Assembly: GCA_028875185.1 (NCBI GenBank)
Contig: JAPPFH010000138.1
Location: forward strand, 1 to 49,825
Source of the DNA: Chloroflexota bacterium
GTDB lineage: Bacteria; Chloroflexota; Anaerolineae; Aggregatilineales; Phototrophicaceae
Direction of reading: 5' to 3'
DNA length: 49,825 bases
Shown: positions 1 to 8,276 of the stretch, piece after piece
Layout of the letters: the number at the start of each line of letters is the position of its first letter
How positions within the stretch are numbered: position 1 is the stretch's first letter
Position numbers and translations under genes: made by a program
The notes under the pieces: generated by a model
Told to the model about the DNA's origin: nothing
The model's database searches: none
What the model saw: the letters and a program-made list of their open reading frames with translations, nothing else

Positions 1-49
1 CTTTCAATTCACGTTGAAATGCCTACGACCAATACCAATCAAGCCTTAC
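1..49. repeat. Left copy of the 49-bp inverted repeat at the window ends
   Basis: These 49 bases are the exact reverse complement of 49772-49820. The inner 19 bases (AATACCAATCAAGCCTTAC, 31-49) also form the ends of the element at 44278-44472. The outer 30 bases contain a small hairpin (TTTCAA, 2-7, with TTGAAA, 14-19). On the other strand they end in ATTGAAAG, which resembles the 3' end of some CRISPR repeats, but no spacer array is present. The likeliest reading is that the contig stops inside two copies of one dispersed element. Confidence 0.85.
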
Positions 50-75
50 AACGTCGTATTGAAAAGGACAATATG

Positions 76-119
76 TCTCTCTGTGCCCTCTGTGTTTCCT
101 CGTTTACTCGGTGGTGAAG
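76..119. repeat. Dispersed CTCTGTG/CCTCGGTGGT motif, copy A
   Basis: The stretch carries CTCTGTGCCCTCTGTGTTTC followed by CTCGGTGGTGAAG. Related copies lie at 26556-26580, 33098-33142 and 37290-37328. Its function is unknown. The rest of 120-190 shows nothing recognisable. Confidence 0.5.
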
Positions 120-190
120 CTTTAGAAATCTGTTGCATGTTGCAGAGACAGCAATGCCAACAAGTACCGGACTAGCCCTACAGATTCGCA

Positions 191-1495
191 TTAGGCTGAA
201 AAGACCCGCTCGGCCTGCGCGGCGAAGCGATCCACCACATCATCCAGCGCGAATGTCGGATGCCCGTTCAGGTAGCAATGAATTTTGTTGTTGAAATTGC
301 GCGTCCAGTGTTCGGGGATGGCGCCCGCGCCGTATACCGCGCCGAAGATGCTGCCGGCGGTGGCGGCGGTGCAATCGTTATCCTGGCCCATGGAGACGGT
401 CTCGCCGATGACTTTGGTGCAGTCCTCGCCGCCGACAGCCAAGCCCCAAACCGTCAGGGCGTTATTTTGGAAAGAATGTGACTTCCACATGCCGGGATAA
501 CGCTCCTGGACCAAGGCATCGGCGTCTTTGTAGCCGGAAATGGACGGCGCTTTGTCAAGCGCCCAACGGATCTCGCGCGCGGTAATGCTATCGGCCGGGA
601 TCTCTTCCAAGCCAATTCGCAGCGCCTCCATAGGGTCATCGACGGCGAAGGCGGCTGCAATCGCGGCTGACCAATACATGGCGGCATAGACGCCATTGCG
701 CCGGTGGCTAATGGTGGCATCGCGCCAAGCCATTTCAGCCGCTTTCTCGGGCCAGCCGGGCGCGGCGTAACCCCAGGGGTCGGAGCGGATATCAGCGCCG
801 ATCCAATTCTGGCAAGGATTGTTGAGCGCGCCCGCTTGCATCGCCGGCACGCCCTGGCGCAGATTATCCAGCGCGATGCCCTCGGCGGTGAAGGCGAAGG
901 GCAGATATTTGACCCAGGCTTCGCCCATGTCGGCAACGGTAAAATCGGGCCCGTATTCTTCCAGCACCAGCAGACCGAGCAGCGTGTAGTTGAGGTCGTC
1001 ATCGCTAGGCACGCCATTCATCTTCGCGGGCGTGTAGTCATGGCGTACGCTCATCTTCAAGCGGGGTAGATGCGGCTGCTCCGCCTGGCTCCAATAATCC
1101 ACCAGCGGGAAGGGGTCCCCCAGATAAGCCGCCCAGTTTTCCATGCGGTCCACCTTCCAGCCTTCGACGATGGAACCGAGCGTGCAGCCGCTGCAGCGCG
1201 TCAGCCAGGCGCCTTCGAGGCGATCGCGGAAGTTGTCGGGGAGCGCAGTCAACAGGCGTCGCTCCCCTGCCGGGCGCAGCGCCTTGATCGCTTCCAGATC
1301 GTCGGGCTCAGCCTTTTCCAGCTCGGCGTCATTGGGCAGCGCGTCCAACTCGGCGATCTTCTGCTTAAGCAGGGCTTCGATTTCGGCGACCTTTTCCGCC
1401 ACGCCTTGCGCGCCAAATTCCACCTTTTGCGTGGCGTAGCGATTGATCGTCAAATCCCAGTTTTCCACCGGGTCGGGGTAATCGAACAGTTTCAT
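191..1495 (-). CDS. ADP-ribosylglycohydrolase family protein (DraG fold), long form
   Basis: This 434-residue protein belongs to the DraG/ARH family, which removes ADP-ribose from proteins or small molecules using two Mg or Mn ions. The metal-binding signatures are visible: SDDD near residue 165 and GQDNDCTAAT near residue 370, matching the family's T/S-D-D and GxDxD motifs. About 85 N-terminal residues form a charged helical extension that the 334-residue paralogue at 11119-12123 lacks. The ATG lies 9 bases after the stop of the upstream propeller gene, so the two are probably co-transcribed. Substrate cannot be read from sequence. The long form in such sugar-catabolic contexts may act on a small glycoside rather than a protein; that is inference. 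Confidence 0.85.
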   Translation of the reverse strand: MKLFDYPDPVENWDLTINRYATQKVEFGAQGVAEKVAEIEALLKQKIAELDALPNDAELEKAEPDDLEAIKALRPAGERRLLTALPDNFRDRLEGAWLTRCSGCTLGSIVEGWKVDRMENWAAYLGDPFPLVDYWSQAEQPHLPRLKMSVRHDYTPAKMNGVPSDDDLNYTLLGLLVLEEYGPDFTVADMGEAWVKYLPFAFTAEGIALDNLRQGVPAMQAGALNNPCQNWIGADIRSDPWGYAAPGWPEKAAEMAWRDATISHRRNGVYAAMYWSAAIAAAFAVDDPMEALRIGLEEIPADSITAREIRWALDKAPSISGYKDADALVQERYPGMWKSHSFQNNALTVWGLAVGGEDCTKVIGETVSMGQDNDCTAATAGSIFGAVYGAGAIPEHWTRNFNNKIHCYLNGHPTFALDDVVDRFAAQAERVFSA

Positions 1496-1504
1496 GTTTC
1501 GCTC

Positions 1505-2971
1505 CTATTTCGCTTCGCGCAAATACATGGCATAAAGCCGGACATCTTCGGGGCGGACGCCAGTGAAATCGACGCGGATGCGTATACGTCCAGACAAGCG
1601 CGCAATCGCATCGCCGCCGCCCCAAGTCACCAATTGATTGTAACCAGTTTCTGTGGGCGCGTCACAATTTTCGCGCAAATAGCCGGGCAGCGGATGCAAA
1701 CGTTCGTCGAGGATCTCAATGCTGAGGCTGCTATGCTCATGGACGCAATCGAGATTCAGATATAAGCGCGCCGCTTTTCCTTCGAGATCAATCGGCGCCG
1801 AAATGATGTGCGGCTCGCGCTCGGCTTCGCTGGCTAAGGGTCCCCCCATATAAGCGCGAAAGCAGCCGAGACGGTCGCGCGGCCAGCTGGCGATGCGGAC
1901 GCCATCACTCTTCTGCTCGGGCCAGGGTCCGTACCAGAAGAGCGTTTCATCGCCCACATTCTCGAAGCCCTGCCCTTGTATCAGCGTCGGAAAGTTCAGC
2001 AGCTGATCGCCGCGAGGCGGCTTTGCCCAGCCGTCTTCAGCCGCCGAAACGATGGGGAAATTGGGAATCGGCTCGCGGTAGCGCAACCCATCGTTGCTGA
2101 AAGCCAAACCCAGGTCCATGGTGGTCATGCGGCGGTCGTTGGCGGGGTGGCCATTCCACATGCCGTAGAAGCCGATGATAATGTTGCCGCGATTCCAAAG
2201 CCCGGCGCCGAGGTGAATTTGCTCGCCGGCGTCTCCGCCCAGGACACGCGGGCGCGGCGCGACATCACTGCGCTGCAAACCGAGACAAGACGCCAAGCTC
2301 CAATTCTCGAAGTCGTATGAGACGTGGCTGGCGAATTGGCGAAAGAGATCGGGGATATGCGCCCCACCTTGCCCGGCGAGGACGTACATGTCATCAATCT
2401 TGGACCCGCCAGACATCTCGAACCAGGGACCGACCGGATTCGCCGGCGATTCAGTCCAACGCAAGCCGTCCGGGCTGAAGGCGACAGCGAAGCGATTGCC
2501 GTAGCGCTGGTCTTCAAAAGCCATCTTGAAGCGGCGCGATTCGTCCGGATCGGCCGGATCATGGAAGACGACGCAGGCGGCGATATGCCCGGCATCGCCC
2601 ATATCGACCAGGTTGTTGTCGCGGCTTCCCTTGTATTTGACCAAGCCCAGATTTGGCTTGTCCCATTTATAGCCGTCGCGGCTAAAGGCAAGATGCACGC
2701 GTTGGAACCAGGTCTGTTCGGCGCCTTGCCCCAGATACCACATCCAGAGTAGGTCGCCGATACGGATTACCGTGCCGTAATAGGCGACATGTTCACTGTC
2801 CGGCGCGCCCTCTGGACCGGGCGCGAGCACGATGCGCGTTCGGCCGCAGGTGGCGCGGTGGCCATTGAGGTGAAGCTGGACGCCGCGCTGCAGCGGGATG
2901 GCGCCGTCATCGAAGGGGAAAAGCGCGATCTCGTCAAGGCTGCGCGCCGATGCGCTGCTTTGGATTTTCAC
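1505..2971 (-). CDS. Five-bladed beta-propeller protein, GH32/GH43-like
   Basis: This 488-residue protein has no signal peptide. It shows recurring propeller-blade phrases such as LLWMWYLGQG, AFSRDGYKWDKP and AFSPDGLRWTES. These resemble the blades of glycoside hydrolase clans F and J and of uncharacterised sugar-active propellers, so a role in processing glycosides or their oligomers is likely. The last ~110 residues look like a separate beta domain. The start is a GTG. The gene is first in a two-gene minus-strand operon with the ADP-ribosylglycohydrolase. No catalytic triad could be assigned by eye, so the activity is left open. Confidence 0.6.
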   Translation of the reverse strand: MKIQSSASARSLDEIALFPFDDGAIPLQRGVQLHLNGHRATCGRTRIVLAPGPEGAPDSEHVAYYGTVIRIGDLLWMWYLGQGAEQTWFQRVHLAFSRDGYKWDKPNLGLVKYKGSRDNNLVDMGDAGHIAACVVFHDPADPDESRRFKMAFEDQRYGNRFAVAFSPDGLRWTESPANPVGPWFEMSGGSKIDDMYVLAGQGGAHIPDLFRQFASHVSYDFENWSLASCLGLQRSDVAPRPRVLGGDAGEQIHLGAGLWNRGNIIIGFYGMWNGHPANDRRMTTMDLGLAFSNDGLRYREPIPNFPIVSAAEDGWAKPPRGDQLLNFPTLIQGQGFENVGDETLFWYGPWPEQKSDGVRIASWPRDRLGCFRAYMGGPLASEAEREPHIISAPIDLEGKAARLYLNLDCVHEHSSLSIEILDERLHPLPGYLRENCDAPTETGYNQLVTWGGGDAIARLSGRIRIRVDFTGVRPEDVRLYAMYLREAK

Positions 2972-3167
2972 CGCCGCACCCGTCTGCGTGAAAGCAATTG
3001 CGAGAGCATAACAATTTGAGCGGCGGGCGTCAAAGCGCCCGGTCGAAAGGGAGTGGTGAAACCTGTAGACCTTCTCCCTTTAGCCAATACTGTACAGCTT
3101 TTGCCGCAGCTCCTCGCGAGTCGAGACTTGGCTCTTACAAAACTGCGAACCCAAGAAATTGAGAAAT

Positions 3168-3216
3168 TGTAGAGGCGAGCCGATGGGTCGCGTAGACACT
3201 GACCTGCGCTCGCCCG
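3168..3216 (+). repeat. REP-type palindrome with a long loop
   Basis: It begins TGTAGAGGCGAGC and closes with GCTCGCC. The loop holds the recurring module GTCGCGTAGACACTGACC. Confidence 0.6.
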
Positions 3217-3240
3217 TTTATTTCTAAGCGATATATGCGC

Positions 3241-3265
3241 GGACGTTTCACGAAACGCCCCTACA
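3241..3265 (-). repeat. REP-type palindrome, CGTTT/AAACG stem
   Basis: Read on the minus strand it starts TGTAGGGGCGTTTCGTGAAA. It has the same stem as the copy inside the coding sequence at 24338-24362. Confidence 0.7.
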
Positions 3266-3497
3266 GACGACTTCCCGGATGAGATTCGCCAAAGGGAGAA
3301 GAGCGTAAGGCGCGCAAACAGCGGCTAAGCCGCCGACCTTGACCGTTAGTTGCCCCCGGAGCGCGAAAGCTGTAGAGCCAGCGCAAGTGTCTCCTCCGAA
3401 ACTTCGGCGGGCGCATGGCGACCGGGCGTCACGCTGTGCCATAATACGCGCGTTACTAAATCTGCGGCAAACCGAATGCCGATAGAAAGAATATTCT

Positions 3498-4616
3498 ATG
3501 CCCCAGGACCGATATCCCAGCGCCATACGTCCGGCAAATGCGGAGCACATTACGATCTATTACGACAGCGAATCCTTCGCCGGCTGGCCCTTCAATCACG
3601 GCTTCAAAGCCTTCTCCCAAGACGAGCTGCTGATCAGCTTTTCGCGCGGGCCCTGCAATTACAAATCGCGCTACGACATGGGGCATCATGTCGTGGATGC
3701 GCGCGGCGGCGAATATGTCACGATGCGCTCGAGCGATGGCGGGCGGAGCTGGCCGCTGGAAGGCATGCAGTCATTGGGCTCGCGACAGGATATCGAGCGC
3801 CCGCTCTACCAGAATCCTGGCGATGCGCCCTTACAGCCATGCGACTGGAGCTCGCTGGATTTCTTCCTGACGGCCGGATTCGGCATTCCGCCGGACCGCG
3901 ACCAGAACCTGGGTTACATTCAGTACAGTCGCGATCGCGGGCACACATGGGAAGGTCCTTATCGTATGCCCACTTTTGGCTTCGCCTGGGCGCAGGTCAA
4001 GCCCGATTACATCGTGAGGCCCGATGGCGTTGTGCTGCTCTTCGTTACAGTCGGGCTTGGGGATGGCGCGCCGCGCAATCGCCTGGTCGCCGTCTACGCC
4101 TCGCCCGATGCCGGCTTGAGTTGGCATTACTTGTCGTCAATCACCGCCGAAACACCGGATTGGCGCTTTGTTAAGCGCTATTACGCCAGCCCGGTCTTGC
4201 TGGACGATGGGCGGATTCTGGTCGCGCTGCGCTGCCAGATGGATGCGCGCAACGCCTGGCCCGAGATCTTCGAATCGGGTGACGGCGGGCGCAGTTGGCG
4301 CTTCCGCTCGCGGGTGAGCGATTGGGGCGGTCCCACGGATTTGACCCTGCTCGACGATGGCCGTCTGCTAGCAGTCTACGGTTATCGCACCCCGCCATAT
4401 GGCATCCGCGCCCGGCTCTCCGAAGATGATGGCGCGACCTGGGGAGCGGAGCTCATCCTGCGCGATGACGGCGGCTCCTGGGATCTGGGTTATCCGCGAA
4501 CGGCGTTGCTGGGCGGCTGCAAGGTCATCACCGCGTATTATTTCAATTGCGCAAGCGATGAGAAACAGTTGGATGGCGGGGTACGCCATATCGCGGCGAC
4601 CATCTTCAAGCCTTAA
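3498..4616 (+). CDS. Sialidase-like six-bladed propeller with Asp-boxes
   Basis: The 372 residues contain five Asp-box motifs: SSDGGRSW (~78), SRDRGHTW (~145), SPDAGLSW (~203), SGDGGRSW (~262) and SEDDGATW (~310). These are the BNR repeats of the sialidase/neuraminidase superfamily. There is no signal peptide, so it probably acts in the cytoplasm or has been recruited for another glycoside. It is the first gene of a compact plus-strand operon, and the next start codon is 13 bases past its stop. The sialidase catalytic arginine triad was not confirmed, so exo-sialidase activity is not claimed. Confidence 0.75.
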   Translation: MPQDRYPSAIRPANAEHITIYYDSESFAGWPFNHGFKAFSQDELLISFSRGPCNYKSRYDMGHHVVDARGGEYVTMRSSDGGRSWPLEGMQSLGSRQDIERPLYQNPGDAPLQPCDWSSLDFFLTAGFGIPPDRDQNLGYIQYSRDRGHTWEGPYRMPTFGFAWAQVKPDYIVRPDGVVLLFVTVGLGDGAPRNRLVAVYASPDAGLSWHYLSSITAETPDWRFVKRYYASPVLLDDGRILVALRCQMDARNAWPEIFESGDGGRSWRFRSRVSDWGGPTDLTLLDDGRLLAVYGYRTPPYGIRARLSEDDGATWGAELILRDDGGSWDLGYPRTALLGGCKVITAYYFNCASDEKQLDGGVRHIAATIFKP

Positions 4617-4629
4617 GGAAGAATCAAAG

Positions 4630-5736
4630 ATGAAAATAACTGACGTTCAATTGCGGCAATATCGCTGGGAGCGGGGCGCGCCAATCCGCAATGGCATGCA
4701 TATCTATACCCATAGCGGCTTGAATCTGCTGACGATCGAAACCGACGCGGGCATCGGCGGCATCGGCTGGGCGCATAAGCCGCAGACGCTGGGCATGGCG
4801 AAGGTGTCGCAAGGCTTGCTGGAGCATTTCAAGCCCCTGCTGATCGGCGAGGACCCTTTCAATTATCGCCGCATCTGGCAACGGCTTTGGTCGCCGAAGC
4901 TGGTCGGGCGGCGCGGCATCACCACGCGCTTCATCAGCGCCATCGATATCGCGCTCTGGGATCTAATGGGAAAGGCGACCGGCAAATCGGCGCACAAGCT
5001 GCTGGGCGCGGCGCATGATCGCGTGCCTGCTTATATCGCCGGCGGCTATTATGGAGAAGGCAAAGGTTTGCCGGAGCTGGCGGCGGAAATGGAAGAGAAT
5101 CTCGCATTGGGCGCCAAGGCGGTCAAAATGAAGATCGGCGGCGCGTCGATCGCTGAGGATATCGAGCGCGTGCGCGTCGTGCGCGAAACGGTGGGCGCGG
5201 ATGTCAAGCTGATGGTCGACGCAAACTGCGCCTACAGCGTTCGCGAGGCGATCAATATCGCGCGCAGAATGGAGCCATACGATATCTTCTGGTTCGAGGA
5301 GCCGCTGCCGCCGGATGATTATCGCGGTCACAGGCGGCTGGCGCAGGCGACCGCCATTCCGATCGCCACCGGCGAGAATGAGTATACGCGCTACGGCTTC
5401 CGCGATCTCATCGCCCATGACGCGGCCGCGATCTACAACGCCGATGCCCAAGTGCTCGGCGGCATCACCGAGTTCATGAATGTCGCCGCCCTGGCCGCGG
5501 CGCATGACCTGCACATCGCGCCCCACGGCGATCAAGAGGTCCACCTGCATTTGGTCGGCGCGCTTCCCAACGGGCTGATCGTCGAATTCTACCGCGAGAC
5601 GGTCGATGTCAATCGCGGGCGCATGTTTGAAGAGAAGCTGCAACTGGACGATGACGGCTGGCTCACGATTCCGCAGCGCCCGGGCTTGGGCTTCACGCCG
5701 AATTACGAATTTCTGGAGCGATATCGGGTGAACTGA
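4630..5736 (+). CDS. Mandelate racemase/muconate lactonizing family dehydratase
   Basis: This is a 368-residue member of the enolase superfamily, MR subgroup. Such enzymes abstract a proton next to a carboxylate and usually dehydrate sugar acids. Visible catalytic elements are KMKIGG (the KxK pair, ~163), the metal ligands in MVDANCAYS (~195), FWFEEPL (~221) and ATGENEY (~247), and the His base in HIAPHGDQEVHLHL (~297). The open frame runs further upstream, but MKITDVQLRQYRWE is the typical family N-terminus, and its ATG follows AGGAAGAATCAAAG. The neighbours point to catabolism of an acidic sugar. The exact substrate is unknown. Confidence 0.85.
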   Translation: MKITDVQLRQYRWERGAPIRNGMHIYTHSGLNLLTIETDAGIGGIGWAHKPQTLGMAKVSQGLLEHFKPLLIGEDPFNYRRIWQRLWSPKLVGRRGITTRFISAIDIALWDLMGKATGKSAHKLLGAAHDRVPAYIAGGYYGEGKGLPELAAEMEENLALGAKAVKMKIGGASIAEDIERVRVVRETVGADVKLMVDANCAYSVREAINIARRMEPYDIFWFEEPLPPDDYRGHRRLAQATAIPIATGENEYTRYGFRDLIAHDAAAIYNADAQVLGGITEFMNVAALAAAHDLHIAPHGDQEVHLHLVGALPNGLIVEFYRETVDVNRGRMFEEKLQLDDDGWLTIPQRPGLGFTPNYEFLERYRVN

Positions 5737-5749
5737 AAACTTAGGCTCA

Positions 5750-6577
5750 TTGCGAAAATACCGTATGCCGAAACCTGAACGCTCGCGCGACAAAGTATCT
5801 CCGTTCCTTTACCATCGAACATCATTCATCGCCTATGGCGCCGATCCTCGGTTCTCGTATTGCTTGTACGTGCCGGATGAGGTCCGGCAGATTTGCGTTT
5901 ACGTGCACGGGACCTACCGCGACGCCGCCATGTATCGCGATCAACTGACGGATTTCGCCGTCCGCAATCAAGCCCTGCTGGTCTGCCCGCTATTCCCCGC
6001 CGGTCTCATTGACCCGCAGGATGTCGAAAACTACAAGCTCTTGCTCTACCGCGGCATTCGTTTCGATCAGATTCTGCTCGGCATGGTCGATGAGATATGT
6101 AAGCGCTACGCGGTCCATTTCGAGCGATTCATGTTGGGCGGGTTTTCCGGCGGCGCGCAATTCGCCCATCGCTTCGCATACTTCCACGCGGACCGCTTGA
6201 CAGCCCTCTCGCTGGCGGCGCCGGGCCGCGTGACCCTGCTCGATGAATCGCTTGACTGGTGGAGCGGCACAGGCGACGCCGAGCAGCTCTTCGGCCGCGC
6301 CATTGATATCCCCGCTCTGCGCGCGCTGCCGATTCAGCTTTTGGTCGGCGAGAACGACGCCGCCAATATCACCATTGCGAAGGGCGATCCCTGGTGGGTT
6401 CCTGGCGCCGATCGCGCGGGCGCCAACCGCCGCGAACGACTCGATTCGCTTCACCGGCAATATCAGCGGATCGGCTGTGACGCGCAACTGGAAGCAGTCG
6501 CGAACTGCGGACATGACTGGCATCCCCTGCGGGACGCGACAATTCGCTTCTTTGAGGTATCATCCGTATTGGATTAG
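5750..6577 (+). CDS. Alpha/beta hydrolase
   Basis: A single-domain alpha/beta hydrolase of 275 residues (270 if the ATG at 5765 is used). It shows the oxyanion region VHGTYR (~53), the nucleophile elbow GFSGGAQ (~132), the acid region VGENDA (~200) and a C-terminal histidine in NCGHDWHPL (~257). That completes a Ser-Asp-His triad. The TTG at 5750 has an AGG five bases upstream; the ATG at 5765 has no clear ribosome-binding site. The gene starts 13 bases after the dehydratase stop. It may de-acylate or de-lactonise an operon intermediate, which is inference from position. Confidence 0.75.
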   Translation: MRKYRMPKPERSRDKVSPFLYHRTSFIAYGADPRFSYCLYVPDEVRQICVYVHGTYRDAAMYRDQLTDFAVRNQALLVCPLFPAGLIDPQDVENYKLLLYRGIRFDQILLGMVDEICKRYAVHFERFMLGGFSGGAQFAHRFAYFHADRLTALSLAAPGRVTLLDESLDWWSGTGDAEQLFGRAIDIPALRALPIQLLVGENDAANITIAKGDPWWVPGADRAGANRRERLDSLHRQYQRIGCDAQLEAVANCGHDWHPLRDATIRFFEVSSVLD

Positions 6578-6599
6578 CATCAGACTGGAGCGGTATACC

Positions 6600-7766
6600 A
6601 TGGCGCCAAATAGCGAATCCAACGGCGATTCAGCGGCTGTCGCTGGCAAACAACCCTCAAGCAGCGCCGCCGCCGAGCCGCGGGCGATCGCTAAGGGCGC
6701 CGCCATCATGCCGCGCGACTTCTCAATTTCGCTGCGCGCCCGCAGCGTCGATGCTTATCTGCGCAACCCCGGAAGCGAACGCGCGCAGCGCATACGCGGC
6801 TTTGAGGACCAGTACTGCGATATCATCGATTACATCGTGCGCATCACCCATCGCATCTGGGAAGAAAAGGATGTCGGTTATATCTACGACACCTACAGCC
6901 AGACCTCGCGGGTCTATGATGATTATGGCTTGCAATACGGCAGTGAAAAGATTGTCGCCGATACCGTCCACACGATCAACGCCTTCCCCGATATTCGCTT
7001 GTACGCTGATGAGATTATCTGGGCGGGCGATGACGAGATCGGCTTTCACACCTCGCATCGCACGGTAATCAAGGGGCATAACACCGGCTATTCGCGCTAT
7101 GGCCCGCCGACGGGCAAGGCGGTTTTCCTCTGGTGCATCGCCAATTGCGTCTCGCTGGAGAACGAAATCTTCGCCGAATGGGTGATATACGACACCGCCA
7201 ATCTGATTCGGCAACTGGGCCACGACCTGCCGCTGATGGCGCGCAAACTGGGCAATGAAATGGAATGCGAGGATCCGCGCTTCGGCGAGGCTGAGCGTCT
7301 GCCTGGGCAAGGCGCGCCGCCGCGGATCTTGCCCAGCAACGCGGGCGGTTTCGATGTGGAGGAATTCATCCGCCGCAACTGGCACAATATCTGGAATCGT
7401 CGCAGCCCGCGCGAGGTGATTACCGCCTACCATCCTGGACTCGTCTGCCGCGGCAGCAGCGGGCGCGTATTGTACGGGCGCGGCGAATATCAGTCTTTCG
7501 TGCTCAGCTTGCTGGCGATGTTCCCCGATGCCATGCTGCAAATCGACGACATCTATTGGATGGGCAACGATGCCGACGGTTATCTGGCGGCGGTGCGCTG
7601 GCGTCTTGCCGGCACGCATCGCGGCGTTGGCATTTATGGCGCGCCGACGGGACGGCGGATCAATTTGTGGGGCATCGCCCAGCAACAGATCGAAGGCGGC
7701 CTTATCACCAGAGAGTGGCTGCTTTTCAACGAATTCGCCGTCATGCAGCAGATCTATCGGGATTGA
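6600..7766 (+). CDS. Tandem SnoaL/NTF2-like domain protein
   Basis: The 388 residues contain two NTF2-fold SnoaL-type domains. The first is around residues 70-215 (IVADTVHTINAFPDIRLYAD, YSRYGPPTGKAV). The second is around 250-385 (SFVLSLLAMFPDAMLQIDD, GIYGAPTGRRINLWG). The matching FPD and YGxPTG phrases show an internal duplication. Single SnoaL domains include polyketide ester cyclases and many uncharacterised small-molecule enzymes. The ATG was chosen over an upstream extension because GGAGCGGTATACC precedes it. It is last in the 3.5-7.8 kb operon. The function in sugar metabolism is not known. Confidence 0.75.
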   Translation: MAPNSESNGDSAAVAGKQPSSSAAAEPRAIAKGAAIMPRDFSISLRARSVDAYLRNPGSERAQRIRGFEDQYCDIIDYIVRITHRIWEEKDVGYIYDTYSQTSRVYDDYGLQYGSEKIVADTVHTINAFPDIRLYADEIIWAGDDEIGFHTSHRTVIKGHNTGYSRYGPPTGKAVFLWCIANCVSLENEIFAEWVIYDTANLIRQLGHDLPLMARKLGNEMECEDPRFGEAERLPGQGAPPRILPSNAGGFDVEEFIRRNWHNIWNRRSPREVITAYHPGLVCRGSSGRVLYGRGEYQSFVLSLLAMFPDAMLQIDDIYWMGNDADGYLAAVRWRLAGTHRGVGIYGAPTGRRINLWGIAQQQIEGGLITREWLLFNEFAVMQQIYRD

Positions 7767-7862
7767 CTTAAATCTAAGCCCTCCCCATAGCGATGCTGAG
7801 GACAGGACAGGTTTGCGGCGAGCGGAATTTCGTCGCAAATTATGTGTTTTCTAGGGCTTTTT

Positions 7863-7933
7863 CGGGCGACCCACCGCCGCGCGTAGGTCGCGTAGACACT
7901 GACCGGCGACACTGCGGTTCAGTCGCCCCTACA
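7863..7933 (-). repeat. REP-type palindrome with expanded loop
   Basis: The arms GGGCGACC and GTCGCCCCTACA enclose a ~50-base loop. The loop carries GTAGGTCGCGTAGACACTGACC and a following GGCGACACTG unit. Confidence 0.6.
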
Positions 7934-8120
7934 AGGCTTGTCCGCTACTCGACGCTGGGCGTGGCTTGCTGCCCCCATCCCCCGGCCCCTAGCCCCCACA
8001 AGGAGGAGTTTTCATTCGTCTTCGCAGATTTTTGGCCCCTCCCTCTTCATGGCTGACTACAGGACAGTTTTGCGGCGAGCAGAATTTCGTCGCAAATTAT
8101 GTGTTTTCTAGGGCTTTTTC

Positions 8121-8146
8121 GGGCGACCCATCGGGTCGCCCCTACA
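8121..8146 (-). repeat. REP-type palindrome
   Basis: GGGCGACCCATCGGGTCGCC followed by CCTACA. It is a compact stem with four unpaired loop bases. Confidence 0.75.
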
Positions 8147-8276
8147 ATTTTCGCACTTAGCATTGCTTGTGATTGGCACATCGAAGCATCCATAGCCAAT
8201 CGGATTAAACCTGTCCTGTCCTCAGGACTAACGGGGGGGGGGATTTACGGTGGGACTTGGGCCGGGGGATGGGGGC

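Larger units (their letters stand above)
2972..3497. other. Divergent intergenic region with repeats
   Basis: This 526-base gap lies between two divergent operons and must hold both promoters. An AAAGGGAG/CTCCCTTT inverted repeat lies around 3047-3080, with a further AAAGGGAGAAG copy near 3292. Two REP-type palindromes are listed separately. A CATAAT near 3440 could be a -10 box for the plus-strand operon. No convincing gene was seen. Confidence 0.5.
7796..8225. mobile_element. Non-autonomous element with perfect 19-bp inverted ends, copy 1
   Basis: The ends are CTGAGGACAGGACAGGTTT (7796-7814) and its exact reverse complement (8207-8225). Inside, a ~75-base block starting TTTGCGGCGAGC occurs twice (7812-7873 and ~8056-8130). 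Both copies run into a REP palindrome. The right part (GCTTGTGATTGGCACAT, CATAGCCAATCGGATT) is shared with copy 2 at 44144-44553. There is no ORF, and no clear target-site duplication was found. It fills the gap between the SnoaL gene and the nucleoside hydrolase. Confidence 0.75.

Noticed and set aside
1-30. Possible CRISPR repeat at the window ends (ATTGAAAG-like terminus)
   Set aside because: Only one copy per end, no spacers and no cas genes. The shared sequence extends 19 bases further as a transposon-like end.
6723-7838. 371-residue minus-strand frame opposite the SnoaL gene
   Set aside because: It is a shadow of the double SnoaL gene, which has domain phrases and a ribosome-binding site.
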